DNA of 42,345 nucleotides from an uncultured Porphyromonadaceae bacterium (GTDB lineage: Bacteria; Bacteroidota; Bacteroidia; Bacteroidales; Muribaculaceae), in NCBI GenBank assembly GCA_945873625.1, contig CAMCDS010000019.1:1-42345 (forward strand), in the 5' to 3' direction. The notes beneath the pieces are model-generated. The model saw only the letters and a list, made by a program, of their open reading frames with translations, had not been told where the DNA came from and did no database searches. Position numbers and translations under genes: made by a program. This document shows, piece after piece, positions 1-7,908 of the stretch. Position 1 is the first letter of the stretch. Each line of letters starts with the position of its first letter.

Positions 1-54
1 TAGAGCGTCTGCCTTACAAGCAGAGGGTCGGGGGTTCGAATCCCTCAGCGCCCA
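1..54 (+). tRNA. tRNA-Val (TAC), 3' part only
   Basis: The window opens inside a tRNA. A TCTGC/GCAGA anticodon stem encloses a 7-base loop CTTACAA, giving anticodon TAC (valine, GUA codons). A T arm with the TTCGAAT loop follows, then the 3' half of the acceptor stem and discriminator A at 54. CCA is not encoded. The acceptor 5' half and D arm lie before base 1. Confidence 0.9.
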
Positions 55-146
55 CAAACAAGGACAAATAACTCAATTAGAAGCAGCCGTTCGAGAGAAT
101 AGCTGCTTTTAATATTTTATAGAAACTCCTCTCATCCTATCGCGTT

Positions 147-1358
147 ATGGTCAAATCCTTTTTTATCCCCGGTTCCAAAAGCCTATCGGCAAGAGCGATA
201 GTGGCCGACGCACTGGCCGGCGGAAAAGCCTCGATACACAACATCGCCGTATGCGACGACGCCGAAAGGCTCGCCGCAGCTTTCGCCATGCTCGATTCCC
301 GACCGACGGCCGAAATCTACATCGGCTCGGGAGCGGCCCCGCTGCGCTTCTTTCTCGCCGCGGCGGCGTCGATGCCCGGACGAAAGGCATCGGTAAGCTG
401 CGACCCGCAGCTCGCCCGCCGACCCATAAAACCGCTCATCGACGCGCTCCGAAGTCTCGGGGCAGACATCGACATGACGGGCGAAGGGAAGTTTCGCGTG
501 GCGGGCAGGCGTCTGAAAGGTGGAGCGGTCAGCGTCGACGGCTCGATAAGCTCGCAGTTCATCTCCGCCCTCATGCTCGCCGCACCCTGCTGGGAACAGG
601 GTGCCGAAATCCGGATAGAAGGGGAGACAACGGTATCGCGTCCCTACATCGACATGACGGCAAGCGTGATGCGCGACTTCGGCGCCCGCGTGAAGGCTGA
701 CGGACGAAAAATCACAGTAGCACCAGGAGGATACACCACTCCCGAAAACTACCGCGTGGAGCCCGACTGGTCGGCAGCCTCCTATATATATGAAGCCGTG
801 GCCCTCGCTGCTGTCGACGGCAGCGGTGGAATGGAAGCGGTGGTTCCGGGGCTCACGATGCCCGCACTCACGAATCAGGGCGACGCGGCCTGCCTCGAGC
901 TTTTCAGTAAGTTTGTCAAAACCACTTTCAATGCCGAAGGAGCACGCCTCTCCACCTTAATCTATAAGCCGGAAACCTGCTTCCGCGCCAACCTTACCGA
1001 CACTCCCGACCTTGCCCCGGCTCTCGCAGCCACACTTTGCGGACTTCAGGTGCCCTTCCGGCTCGACGGACTCGCACACCTCAGGGTGAAGGAGTCGGAC
1101 CGCATCAAGGCATTGAGCTCACAGCTCTCGGCTTGCGGATTCGACCTACACGCAGGCGACAGCTTCCTTGAGTCGGCGGCAGCCACACCCCGGTTCCCGA
1201 AGGAGAGAATCACGGTCGACACCTTCGGCGACCACCGCATAGCCATGTCGATGGCCCTGCTTGCCCCGCTTATGCCGGCCGGCCTTACCGTAGACCGTCC
1301 CGAAGTGGTGGCCAAATCCTTCCCCTCCTTCTGGCAATCCTTCCCGTCGCTCCGCTGA
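147..1358 (+). CDS. aroA: 3-phosphoshikimate 1-carboxyvinyltransferase (EPSP synthase)
   Basis: It transfers the enolpyruvyl group of phosphoenolpyruvate to shikimate-3-phosphate, the penultimate step to chorismate, in the cytoplasm. The 403-residue protein has the N-terminal substrate-binding GSKSLSARA segment (residues 9-17), the LRVKESDRI segment near residues 311-319 and FGDHRIAMS near 360-368, all hallmarks of the family. Length is slightly below the usual 420-440 residues, as is common in Bacteroidetes. The ATG at 147 is placed so that the conserved SKS motif falls at its normal distance from the N terminus. It follows the tRNA-Val by 92 bases and is probably transcribed alone; the next gene has its own promoter. 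Confidence 0.93.
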   Translation: MVKSFFIPGSKSLSARAIVADALAGGKASIHNIAVCDDAERLAAAFAMLDSRPTAEIYIGSGAAPLRFFLAAAASMPGRKASVSCDPQLARRPIKPLIDALRSLGADIDMTGEGKFRVAGRRLKGGAVSVDGSISSQFISALMLAAPCWEQGAEIRIEGETTVSRPYIDMTASVMRDFGARVKADGRKITVAPGGYTTPENYRVEPDWSAASYIYEAVALAAVDGSGGMEAVVPGLTMPALTNQGDAACLELFSKFVKTTFNAEGARLSTLIYKPETCFRANLTDTPDLAPALAATLCGLQVPFRLDGLAHLRVKESDRIKALSSQLSACGFDLHAGDSFLESAAATPRFPKERITVDTFGDHRIAMSMALLAPLMPAGLTVDRPEVVAKSFPSFWQSFPSLR

Positions 1359-1416
1359 CTCCGCACGGCGTCAGCCCATTATCCGCTCCGCATTTTCAAG
1401 AATAAACAAAAAATCT

Positions 1417-1424
1417 TAAATTTG
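1417..1424 (+). promoter_or_regulatory. Bacteroidetes -7 box before the glycosyltransferase
   Basis: TAAATTTG matches the Bacteroidetes -7 consensus TAnnTTTG. The ATG of the next gene begins only 4 bases after it, so the predicted transcription start falls on or next to the start codon and the message would be leaderless or nearly so. Confidence 0.55.
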
Positions 1425-1428
1425 CAGC

Positions 1429-2433
1429 ATGAATGATACAAACCCAAAAGTTTCGGTCATCGTCTGCACTTTCAATCAAGAGCGCTACATAGCCGAGGCT
1501 CTCGACTCCATACTCGCCCAAAAGACCGACTTCCCTTTCGAGATAGTGCTCGCCGACGACTGCTCGACCGACAGCACCGGGATGATATGCCGGCTATATG
1601 CCGAGCGATACCCCGACAAGGTAAGATATATACGCAATGAGGAAAACAAGGGGGTGGCCCGCAACTATTTCGACGCCATCCGCGAGGCCCGCGGCATGTA
1701 TATCGCCGATCTGGCGGGCGATGACCGCTGGACAGACCCCGACAAACTGCAGCGTCAGGCCGACCTCCTCGACTCCGACCCGAAAATCACTATCTGCCAC
1801 GCCGCATGGGAGATGTTTACCGACGACGGGCGAGTATTCCCTTCCGAAGTCCACTGGATGCCCCGGAAAGAGGAGATTGTAGAAGGGCGCTCTCTGCTGC
1901 CGATAATTGTCAATCACAAGAAAGAGGAACGGTTCATCCACCTCTGCACGGCCATGTATCGGCGAGACACCACAATCCAGCTTATGCGCGAATATCCGGG
2001 TGTGTTTGACGAGGTATGGCTGCCGTGTGAGGATTTCCAGCTCATACTTCTGCTCGCCGCGCGAGGAAAGGTAGCCTGTCAGCCGCAGAAAGTGTTGCAA
2101 TACAGGGTGGGAAACGTTTCGGTGTCGTCGACCGAAAACGCACGCAAGACAGTCAACTTCACCGGGCGCGTGATGTTTCTCACCTTAAGACTGGCACGTA
2201 TGCTCGCAGCCGAACCCGACTACCTCGACGACTACTTCCGAAAAACCCTCCACTATGTAGTGATGACGGCCTTCAACTCGGGCGACAGCGAAGCCCTCGA
2301 CGAATCGCGCCGCATCGCAGACATACATACGGCGCGCCCTATGCTGAAGACACGCATAGCGCTGATGCTTTCGTCTAACCGTATTATCTGGAAAATAAGC
2401 CGCGGACTGCGCCGCCTTCTGAACCAAAAATAA
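1429..2433 (+). CDS. Family 2 glycosyltransferase
   Basis: A 334-residue GT-A fold glycosyltransferase, expected to move a sugar from a nucleotide-sugar donor onto a surface glycan or lipid carrier at the inner face of the membrane. The N terminus has the typical GT2 start (SVIVCTFNQERYIAEALDS, residues 9-27), followed by the ADDCSTDST nucleotide-binding segment (about residues 44-52) and an AGDDRW metal-binding DxD-type motif near residue 100. There are no clear membrane segments. The C-terminal third is unassigned and rich in Arg and Leu. The start is supported by a -7 promoter box directly upstream. The acceptor cannot be told from sequence, and no glycan cluster surrounds it. Confidence 0.85.
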   Translation: MNDTNPKVSVIVCTFNQERYIAEALDSILAQKTDFPFEIVLADDCSTDSTGMICRLYAERYPDKVRYIRNEENKGVARNYFDAIREARGMYIADLAGDDRWTDPDKLQRQADLLDSDPKITICHAAWEMFTDDGRVFPSEVHWMPRKEEIVEGRSLLPIIVNHKKEERFIHLCTAMYRRDTTIQLMREYPGVFDEVWLPCEDFQLILLLAARGKVACQPQKVLQYRVGNVSVSSTENARKTVNFTGRVMFLTLRLARMLAAEPDYLDDYFRKTLHYVVMTAFNSGDSEALDESRRIADIHTARPMLKTRIALMLSSNRIIWKISRGLRRLLNQK

Positions 2434-2494
2434 ACTCTATACCTTATTAATAAAGGGAGGCAATTCAGCTTCCCCCCTCTATCCATCATCCGCT

Positions 2495-2962
2495 ATGAAG
2501 AAAATCTACACCGTGATGGCCGCCGTGGCAGCCATATTCCTCTCCCTCACCCTCACTTCCTGCGAAGACGACTGGGGACCCGGTTATCCTCCCGGCCCGG
2601 GCGACACATTCTATGACACAGCCCTCACCGGATGCTACTGGGAGCTTTATCAGGTAAATTCATCTGTAGTAGACCCCGACGAGGTGAACATCCTCGAGTT
2701 CTTCAACAATGGCCGCGGCTACTATTATGAATTAGAAAATGGCAGGCCTTTTCGGGATAATACGAGCTGGTGGTGCCAGTGGTCGAACAACAGCACCTCC
2801 GACTATCAGATTAACCTTATAATCGAAGGTAAATCACCTTCAACGATGAACTACTGGTTCACCCACAACGGCAATTACCTATGGATGCAGTGGTACAATC
2901 GTTATGAAGGAACCACCACCTACGTCTACCGCGCCGTCGACACTCTCCCCTATCCCTTCTGA
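2495..2962 (+). CDS. Small putative lipoprotein
   Basis: The 155-residue product begins with a lysine-containing signal peptide and a lipobox LTSC with the modified cysteine at residue 23, so it should be lipid-anchored in the envelope. The mature part is short, rich in Tyr, Trp and Asn (about 130 residues) and starts with a Pro/Gly-rich linker. I do not recognise the domain; the pattern of aromatic residues suggests a small beta-sandwich or lipocalin-like fold, which is inference. Base composition is more A+T rich than in neighbouring genes, seen in the stretch 2700-2830. It ends 14 bases before the ABC permease and may be cotranscribed with it. Confidence 0.7.
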   Translation: MKKIYTVMAAVAAIFLSLTLTSCEDDWGPGYPPGPGDTFYDTALTGCYWELYQVNSSVVDPDEVNILEFFNNGRGYYYELENGRPFRDNTSWWCQWSNNSTSDYQINLIIEGKSPSTMNYWFTHNGNYLWMQWYNRYEGTTTYVYRAVDTLPYPF

Positions 2963-2976
2963 TTCTGTCAGCGCGT

Positions 2977-3768
2977 ATGCCGGACTTCATGCTCAACGCC
3001 CTGACGGGCATCGTCATTGTCGCCGTGGCCTCGGCCATCATCGGTACATATATCGTCTGCCGGAGAATGATTTTCATCTCCGGCGGCATCACCCATGCCT
3101 GCTTCGGCGGACTCGGCCTGGGCTACTACCTGGGCCTTCCGCCTACGCTCATGGCGGCAGTGTTTGCCGTCGCAAGCTCGCTCGGAGTCGACTGGCTGGC
3201 CAAAGGGAGGGTGCGACGCGACTCGGCGATAGCCGTGGTGTGGGCCGTAGGAATGGCGGCCGGCATACTGTTCATATTCCTTTCGGAAGGGTATGTGCCT
3301 GAGCTCAACTCATTCCTCTTCGGCAACGTCCTTACAATCACTCCGGCCGACAACGCACTCTTTGCCTCGTTCGTCGCCCTGCTCATCGCATTCCATCTTC
3401 TTTTCTACCGCCGCATCGTCGCCGTCAGCTTCGACGAGAACTTCGCACGCACGCGCGGCCTCCCCGTAGGCTTCATCAATACGGCCATGACCGTCTTTAC
3501 GTCAGTGGCCATAGTTCTCACCATCCATCTCATCGGCATAATGCTGCTGATGTCGGTGATGTCGCTTCCGCAGATGACAGCCGAACTCTTCACCCGCCGC
3601 TATACTCGCCTCATGCTCCTCTCATTTGCCATAGCCCTTGCCGGAGGCGCGGGCGGACTCGCCGTAGCCTGGTTCGTCTCCGTGCCCGCCTCGGCCGCCA
3701 TAGTGCTGCTCCTTGCCCTTTTCTATATGCTCGGCAAGGGAGCGACGGCATTCCGCCGCTGTTCATAA
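2977..3768 (+). CDS. Metal-type (ABC-3 family) ABC transporter permease
   Basis: A 263-residue very hydrophobic protein with about eight membrane helices. It fits the ABC-3 family of permeases that import zinc, manganese or iron (ZnuB, MntB, TroC). The RRMIFISGGITHACFGGLGL segment (residues 29-48) is the conserved cytoplasmic coupling region near the N terminus, and SFDENFARTRGLPV (about 151-164) is the second conserved loop. The ATP-binding and solute-binding partners usually sit beside this gene, but neither is in the window, so the permease is orphaned here; partners could lie elsewhere in the genome. Metal specificity cannot be read from sequence. The ATG at 2977 gives a normal family N terminus. 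Confidence 0.85.
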   Translation: MPDFMLNALTGIVIVAVASAIIGTYIVCRRMIFISGGITHACFGGLGLGYYLGLPPTLMAAVFAVASSLGVDWLAKGRVRRDSAIAVVWAVGMAAGILFIFLSEGYVPELNSFLFGNVLTITPADNALFASFVALLIAFHLLFYRRIVAVSFDENFARTRGLPVGFINTAMTVFTSVAIVLTIHLIGIMLLMSVMSLPQMTAELFTRRYTRLMLLSFAIALAGGAGGLAVAWFVSVPASAAIVLLLALFYMLGKGATAFRRCS

Positions 3769-4154
3769 CCATGTCGATAAATGTAGAAAACCGTGTCTAA
3801 AACCGGTCTATATCCCTATCCCTCAACTGCAAGAGACGGAGACAGGGACTTCTTTCGCAACTTTTTCAACACCCTCAGCCCCCTTTCTGAATAAGTTTTC
3901 TACCCGATTTCTTGCCTCCGTCGATAGAAAATTATTAACTTTGCAGTTATCTACAGCGTGTCGACAGAAGCCGCATCGGTCTGAAATTCAGCATAGCCTC
4001 ATGTCGACAGTATGTAGATAAGGCGACGACAGAGTTCAACAACCCATATTTCCAAATTTCAGAGGGAAAAGTTATCGCCGTTGTCTACATCCTTTGTTGT
4101 GGTTGAGTTTATTTATTCTTTATTTAAGATTGAATTAAACCTAATATAAAAAAC
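3769..4154. other. Non-coding region with DnaA-box-like cluster (candidate oriC)
   Basis: This 386-base gap has no convincing ORF. It holds four exact matches to TTNTCTACA: TTTTCTACA on the minus strand (3782-3790), TTATCTACA plus (3947-3955), TTATCTACA minus (4013-4021) and TTGTCTACA plus (4081-4089), with a near match TTTTCTACC at 3896-3904. The canonical DnaA box is TTATCCACA, so these differ consistently at the sixth base. Two TGTCGACA-type palindromes (around 3958-3966 and 4002-4009) lie between them, and an A+T-rich stretch follows at about 4105-4154 that could act as an unwinding element. The clustering is seen directly; origin function is inference. A promoter for nadA lies inside the region. 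Confidence 0.45.
3936..3943 (+). promoter_or_regulatory. Bacteroidetes -7 box, probable nadA promoter
   Basis: TAACTTTG matches TAnnTTTG exactly. A weak -33 candidate (TTG, 3912-3914) lies about 21 bases upstream. The start point would be near 3950, leaving a leader of about 200 bases before nadA that carries three of the DnaA-like 9-mers. Confidence 0.5.
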
Positions 4155-5084
4155 ATGGAAAGCCAGCTCCTCAAGGAGGAGATACTCAGACTCAAGGAAG
4201 AAAAAGGCGCGCTCATAATGGCCCACTATTATCAGCGTCCCGAAATCCAGGAGATAGCCGACTTCATCGGCGACTCGCTCGCTCTGGCCCGTCAGGCGGC
4301 CAAGACCGACGCGAAAGTGATAGTGATGTGCGGCGTCCACTTCATGGGCGAGACCGCCAAGATACTCTGCCCCGACAAGAAGGTGCTCATCCCCGACGCC
4401 GAGGCAGGATGCTCGCTGGCCGACAGCTGCGACCCCGCCGACCTCGAGAAATTCATCGCCGAGCGTCCGGGCCACACTGTGGTGAGCTACGTCAATACCT
4501 CCGCTGCCGTGAAGGCCCTCACCGATGTGGTGGTTACTTCGGGCAACGCGCGCAAGATAATAGAGCAGCTTCCGGCCGACGAGAAGATAATCTTCGGTCC
4601 CGACCGCAACCTCGGCGAATATATCAATTCGGTGAGCGGACGCAGCATGGTGCTCTGGAACGGAGCCTGCCACGTGCACGACCGTTTCTCAATCGAGAAA
4701 ATACTGGAGATGAAACGCGAGCATCCGGGAGCCAGGATTCTCGTGCATCCCGAATGTCGCCGTCAGCTGCAGCTCATAGCCGACAAGGTTGGCTCTACGG
4801 CCGCTCTGCTCGACTTCGCCCGCTCCGACGAGGCCAAAGAATATATAGTGGTTACGGAAAGCGGCATCCTCGTCGAGATGCGCGCCAAGTGTCCCGGCAA
4901 GACGTTTCTCGCCGCTCCGGCCGAAGACGCGGAATGTCAGTGCAACGAATGTGAGTACATGAAGCTCAACACTCTCGAGAAGCTGCGCGACTGCCTCCGC
5001 GACGAGACTCCGGAAATCAACGTGGATTCAGAGATTGCCGCCCGCGCCGTGCGTCCCATCGAGCGTATGCTGGCCATGAGCTGA
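4155..5084 (+). CDS. nadA: Quinolinate synthase
   Basis: It condenses iminoaspartate with dihydroxyacetone phosphate to quinolinate in de novo NAD synthesis, using a [4Fe-4S] cluster. The 309-residue protein shows the family start AHYYQRPEIQEIADFIGDS (residues 23-41). Likely cluster cysteines are C85 in AGCSLAD, C171 in WNGACHVHD and one of the group C260/C262/C265 just before YMKLNTLEKL. Length matches short bacterial NadA proteins. NadB and NadC are not in the window. It ends 14 bases before the RNA methyltransferase gene, which probably shares its transcript. Confidence 0.95.
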   Translation: MESQLLKEEILRLKEEKGALIMAHYYQRPEIQEIADFIGDSLALARQAAKTDAKVIVMCGVHFMGETAKILCPDKKVLIPDAEAGCSLADSCDPADLEKFIAERPGHTVVSYVNTSAAVKALTDVVVTSGNARKIIEQLPADEKIIFGPDRNLGEYINSVSGRSMVLWNGACHVHDRFSIEKILEMKREHPGARILVHPECRRQLQLIADKVGSTAALLDFARSDEAKEYIVVTESGILVEMRAKCPGKTFLAAPAEDAECQCNECEYMKLNTLEKLRDCLRDETPEINVDSEIAARAVRPIERMLAMS

Positions 5085-5098
5085 GCCTCCCGACGCGC

Positions 5099-5644
5099 AT
5101 GAAAGAGAAAAAGAACATAATAGAGCTTACGCGTATATCGACAGAAGGCTATCGGGAGTTGCCAAAACTCCCGATAGCCTTGCTTCTCGACAACGTAAGG
5201 TCGATGCACAACGTAGGGTCGATGCTGCGCACCTGCGACGCTTTCCTCGTAGAGGAAGTGGTGCTCGCCGGCATAAGCGGATGTCCGCCCCACCCCGAGA
5301 TATCGAAGACAGCCCTCGGAGCTGAAGACTCCGTCAGCTGGCGCCATGCGGACGACGCCTTCGGCGAAGTGCGGCGCATGCAGGCCGAAGGGTGGAAGGT
5401 GCTCGCCCTGGAGCAGGCCCACGACAGCGTGCCGCTTTCGGAGTTCGTGCCGGCCGATGGGGAGAGATACCTGCTCGTGGCCGGCAACGAGGTGGAGGGT
5501 GTCGACCAGAGGATAGTGAGCCTTGCCGACACCATACTCGAGATTCCGCAGCTCGGCACGAAACATTCGCTCAATGTGGCCGTAAGCACCGGCATCGCCT
5601 TATATAATATATGCGAGCGTCTGGGCTTCCGCGTTCCCGGCTAA
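5099..5644 (+). CDS. SpoU/TrmH-family RNA 2'-O-methyltransferase
   Basis: A 181-residue single-domain SPOUT methyltransferase. Motif 1 is LDNVRSMHNVGSMLRTCDAF (residues 30-49) with the catalytic Arg. Motif 2 is LVAGNEVEGVDQ, and motif 3 is LEIPQLGTKHSLNVAVSTGI near the C terminus, which forms the SAM-binding knot. It methylates a ribose 2'-OH in tRNA or rRNA; the exact target cannot be read off. There is no N-terminal substrate-binding domain, so it is the minimal TrmH/TrmL-like form. Its last 45 bases overlap the end of a convergent minus-strand gene (5600-6079). Confidence 0.9.
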   Translation: MKEKKNIIELTRISTEGYRELPKLPIALLLDNVRSMHNVGSMLRTCDAFLVEEVVLAGISGCPPHPEISKTALGAEDSVSWRHADDAFGEVRRMQAEGWKVLALEQAHDSVPLSEFVPADGERYLLVAGNEVEGVDQRIVSLADTILEIPQLGTKHSLNVAVSTGIALYNICERLGFRVPG

Positions 5645-6079
5645 CGACATTATGAGGCGGTCTTCGGCATCGTCGGCCCTTTCGCGGTCGGCGGCTGCCA
5701 TAGGATGTCCGCATGCCTCGCTGACGCAGGCCACGAGCGCGAGCGTCAGCGCTCTTTCGAGCAGCCTGCCCGTGAGATCCGTGTCTACGGGGGGACGCAG
5801 CTCCAGTGCGATGGTGTCGTCGTCGGCAGTGGCATAGCCCCAGGCCGACATCCTTGTGGCCAGGCGGCTCCCCTCCGTTCTCCATGCCGGAAGAAGCAGT
5901 TTGCGGCCAAACGAGTCGTCGAGCGAGGGGAGGGCCATAAGGCGTCCCGAGCCCTCAGCCGAGGCCGAAGCCATGCCGAGGCGTGCCCCTGCGGAGGCCG
6001 CCGCGCGTGCGGCTACGTCGGCAAAAGATGTAAAGACAGCACAGGAAGCGAAGTTTTGACTATTTTTTTCTGTTTCCAT
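5600..6079 (-). CDS. Hypothetical protein, possible phage-derived connector or tail component
   Basis: I do not recognise this 159-residue protein with certainty. It is Ala-rich; its middle (about residues 85-115) reads as an alternating beta-type segment, YATADDDTIALELRPP, followed by a helical stretch, and it ends with an acidic DDAEDRLIMSL helix. This layout recalls small tail-completion or connector proteins of Bacteroides phages, and it is the first minus-strand gene of the interleaved phage-like set that runs to 20.45 kb. The ATG at 6079 is the only good start. Its 3' end overlaps the methyltransferase gene by 45 bases in convergent orientation. The phage assignment rests on position and weak resemblance. 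No minus-strand promoter was seen. Confidence 0.5.
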   Translation of the reverse strand: METEKNSQNFASCAVFTSFADVAARAAASAGARLGMASASAEGSGRLMALPSLDDSFGRKLLLPAWRTEGSRLATRMSAWGYATADDDTIALELRPPVDTDLTGRLLERALTLALVACVSEACGHPMAAADRERADDAEDRLIMSLAGNAEAQTLAYII

Positions 6080-6095
6080 GATAATTCTTTGATGA

Positions 6096-6103
6096 TAAAT
6101 TTG
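6096..6103 (+). promoter_or_regulatory. -7 box before the C1B peptidase gene
   Basis: TAAATTTG matches TAnnTTTG, 37 bases before the ATG at 6141. A second partial match, TAATTTCG, follows at 6104-6111. No TTTG at correct -33 spacing is visible. Confidence 0.4.
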
Positions 6104-6140
6104 TAATTTCGCGAAAAATAAATACTGAAAAACCTAATAC

Positions 6141-7373
6141 ATGAAGAAGTTAGCTTTCATGGCAGGCGCCGCCCTGCTTTCGCTCACGGCCGGAGCCACC
6201 TATATGCAGGCTCCCATGCAGGCCGATCCTGAAATCGTGGATCCCGATTCCACCGGTTTCAAGTTTACCGACATAAAGACCGTAAAGTCCACTCCCGTAA
6301 AAGACCAGAACAAGAGCGGCACGTGCTGGAGCTTCTCCGGCATCGGCATGCTTGAAGACGAAATCCTCCGCAAGGGTGGTCCGGAAACCGACCTCTCGGA
6401 GATGTTCGTGGTGCGCAACTGCTACATCGACAAGGCCAAGCGTCTCATGCGCATGTATGGCGACAGCAATTTCGCCCAGGGCGGACAGGTAGGCGACGTG
6501 CTCTACGTGCTCGACAAATACGGCGCAATGCCCGAAGAGGCTTACGCCGGTCTCAACTATGGCGACAAGAAGCACTCCCACTATGAGATGGCCGAAGCCA
6601 TGGACGGATACCTGCGCGGTGTGCTCCGCAACGCCAAGAAGAAAGGCAACCATCTGACCGACGCATGGCTCCCCGGATTCATCGGAATCCTCGACGCCTA
6701 TTTCGGACCCGTGCCCGAGAAGTTCACCTACAAGGGTAAGGAATACACTCCCGAGAGCTACGCCGCATCGCTCGGCCTCAACCCGAAAGACTATATCGGC
6801 ATCACTTCCTTCACCCACCATCCCTTCTACGAGGCTTTCGCTGTCGAGATTCCCGACAACTGGCTTCAGGACAAGTCGATGAACGTGCCCATGGAGGAGC
6901 TTCAGCAGATTGTGGACAACGCTCTTGAGAACGGCTATCCCGTAGCATGGGCCGCCGACGTCAGCGAAGGCGGTTTCAAGTGGAAAGAGGGATATGCCAT
7001 CATCCCCGCCGAAGTAGACGAAGCCAACATGACCGACAGCGAGGTGTCGAAATGGGTGAAGCTCGACGACAAGGCCCGCGACGCCAAGCGCTTCGAAAAG
7101 AAGGGTCCCCAGAAGGAAATCACCGTAACCCAGGAGATGCGCCAGAAGCATTTCGACAACTGGGAGACCACCGACGACCACGGCATGGTGCTCGAAGGTA
7201 TCGCCACCGACCAGGAGGGCAACCGCTACTACAAGGTAAGAAACTCGTGGGACACCAATCAGGTGTATGGCGGATACTTCTACGTTTCGATGCCCTACTT
7301 CCTCGACAAGACCATCTCCGTGATGCTCAACAAGGAGGCAGTGCCCAAATCGATTGCCAAGAAGTTCAAATAA
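6141..7373 (+). CDS. Secreted C1B-family cysteine peptidase (aminopeptidase C / bleomycin hydrolase type)
   Basis: A 410-residue papain-fold peptidase with an N-terminal signal peptide (about residues 1-20), so it acts outside the cytoplasm, probably in the periplasm. The catalytic cysteine lies in QNKSGTCWSFSG (near residue 62), the histidine in DDHGMVLEGIA and the asparagine in VRNSWD near the C terminus, the triad order of PepC and bleomycin hydrolase. It most likely trims peptides from their N termini. Codon use is strongly biased towards C-ending codons, as in the aspA gene, suggesting high expression. It sits on the plus strand between two minus-strand phage-like genes. Confidence 0.9.
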   Translation: MKKLAFMAGAALLSLTAGATYMQAPMQADPEIVDPDSTGFKFTDIKTVKSTPVKDQNKSGTCWSFSGIGMLEDEILRKGGPETDLSEMFVVRNCYIDKAKRLMRMYGDSNFAQGGQVGDVLYVLDKYGAMPEEAYAGLNYGDKKHSHYEMAEAMDGYLRGVLRNAKKKGNHLTDAWLPGFIGILDAYFGPVPEKFTYKGKEYTPESYAASLGLNPKDYIGITSFTHHPFYEAFAVEIPDNWLQDKSMNVPMEELQQIVDNALENGYPVAWAADVSEGGFKWKEGYAIIPAEVDEANMTDSEVSKWVKLDDKARDAKRFEKKGPQKEITVTQEMRQKHFDNWETTDDHGMVLEGIATDQEGNRYYKVRNSWDTNQVYGGYFYVSMPYFLDKTISVMLNKEAVPKSIAKKFK

Positions 7374-7419
7374 TCGGCAGTACAGGCGGTGACTGCATGA
7401 ATACCGCAGGCACCCGTAT

Positions 7420-7887
7420 CTACTGTCCCAACTCCCCCTTCACGTCAAAACAGGGACATTGCTTGATCCATTCGTCGGGCGTGATGCGTCCGTCGTGATT
7501 GCGGTCGGGCGAGAGATCGCGATGGCCCACCACGGGCATCGGTCCCCTGCGATATAGAATGTCGGCCACAAGCTGCTTCATGGAGCGCTTCTGGGCCGAC
7601 GTTCTTGTATCGGCGGGACGCCCTGAGGCGTCGATGCCGCCGGTGTAGCAGATATGGATTGAGTCGGAATTGAAGCCCTTGGCTCCGTTGGCTATATGCT
7701 CCTCCCCCGTGAGGACCACCACCCTCCCGTCGGCCTCTACCACATAATGGTAGCCGGGCGATTTCCATCCCCTCCCCCCTTTCGCCGCCGGGGCGAGGTG
7801 ATAGGCCCTGATGGCCGAAGCCTTCTGCGATGCCGGGCCGGCACTGCAGTGAATCACTATCCTGCGTATTGTTCTTTTGACATTCAT
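7420..7887 (-). CDS. N-acetylmuramoyl-L-alanine amidase (Amidase_2), endolysin-like
   Basis: A 155-residue single-domain amidase that cleaves the bond between N-acetylmuramic acid and the stem peptide of peptidoglycan. Likely zinc ligands are H13 (IVIHCSAG), H122 (VVGHRDLSPD) and C144 or C146 in KQCPCFDV; the PGYHYVV strand at 44-50 is the other family mark. There is no signal peptide, so it would need help to cross the membrane, as phage endolysins do. This compact form is the standard lysin of Bacteroides prophages and is smaller than most cellular AmiA/AmpD enzymes. It lies 21 bases after the coiled-coil gene on the same strand, and they are probably cotranscribed. Confidence 0.88.
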   Translation of the reverse strand: MNVKRTIRRIVIHCSAGPASQKASAIRAYHLAPAAKGGRGWKSPGYHYVVEADGRVVVLTGEEHIANGAKGFNSDSIHICYTGGIDASGRPADTRTSAQKRSMKQLVADILYRRGPMPVVGHRDLSPDRNHDGRITPDEWIKQCPCFDVKGELGQ

Positions 7888-7908
7888 GGCGATAACTATT
7901 TTAAAGGA

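Noticed and set aside
3713..4021. A 102-codon frame across the candidate origin
   Set aside because: It overlaps the end of the permease gene in another frame, has no family resemblance, and runs through the DnaA-like 9-mers and the nadA promoter.
3769..4154. GC-skew switch as proof of an origin
   Set aside because: Hand-counted lines are C-rich before 4 kb and G-rich at 5-9 kb, but genes further right vary with codon bias, so no conclusion was drawn from skew.
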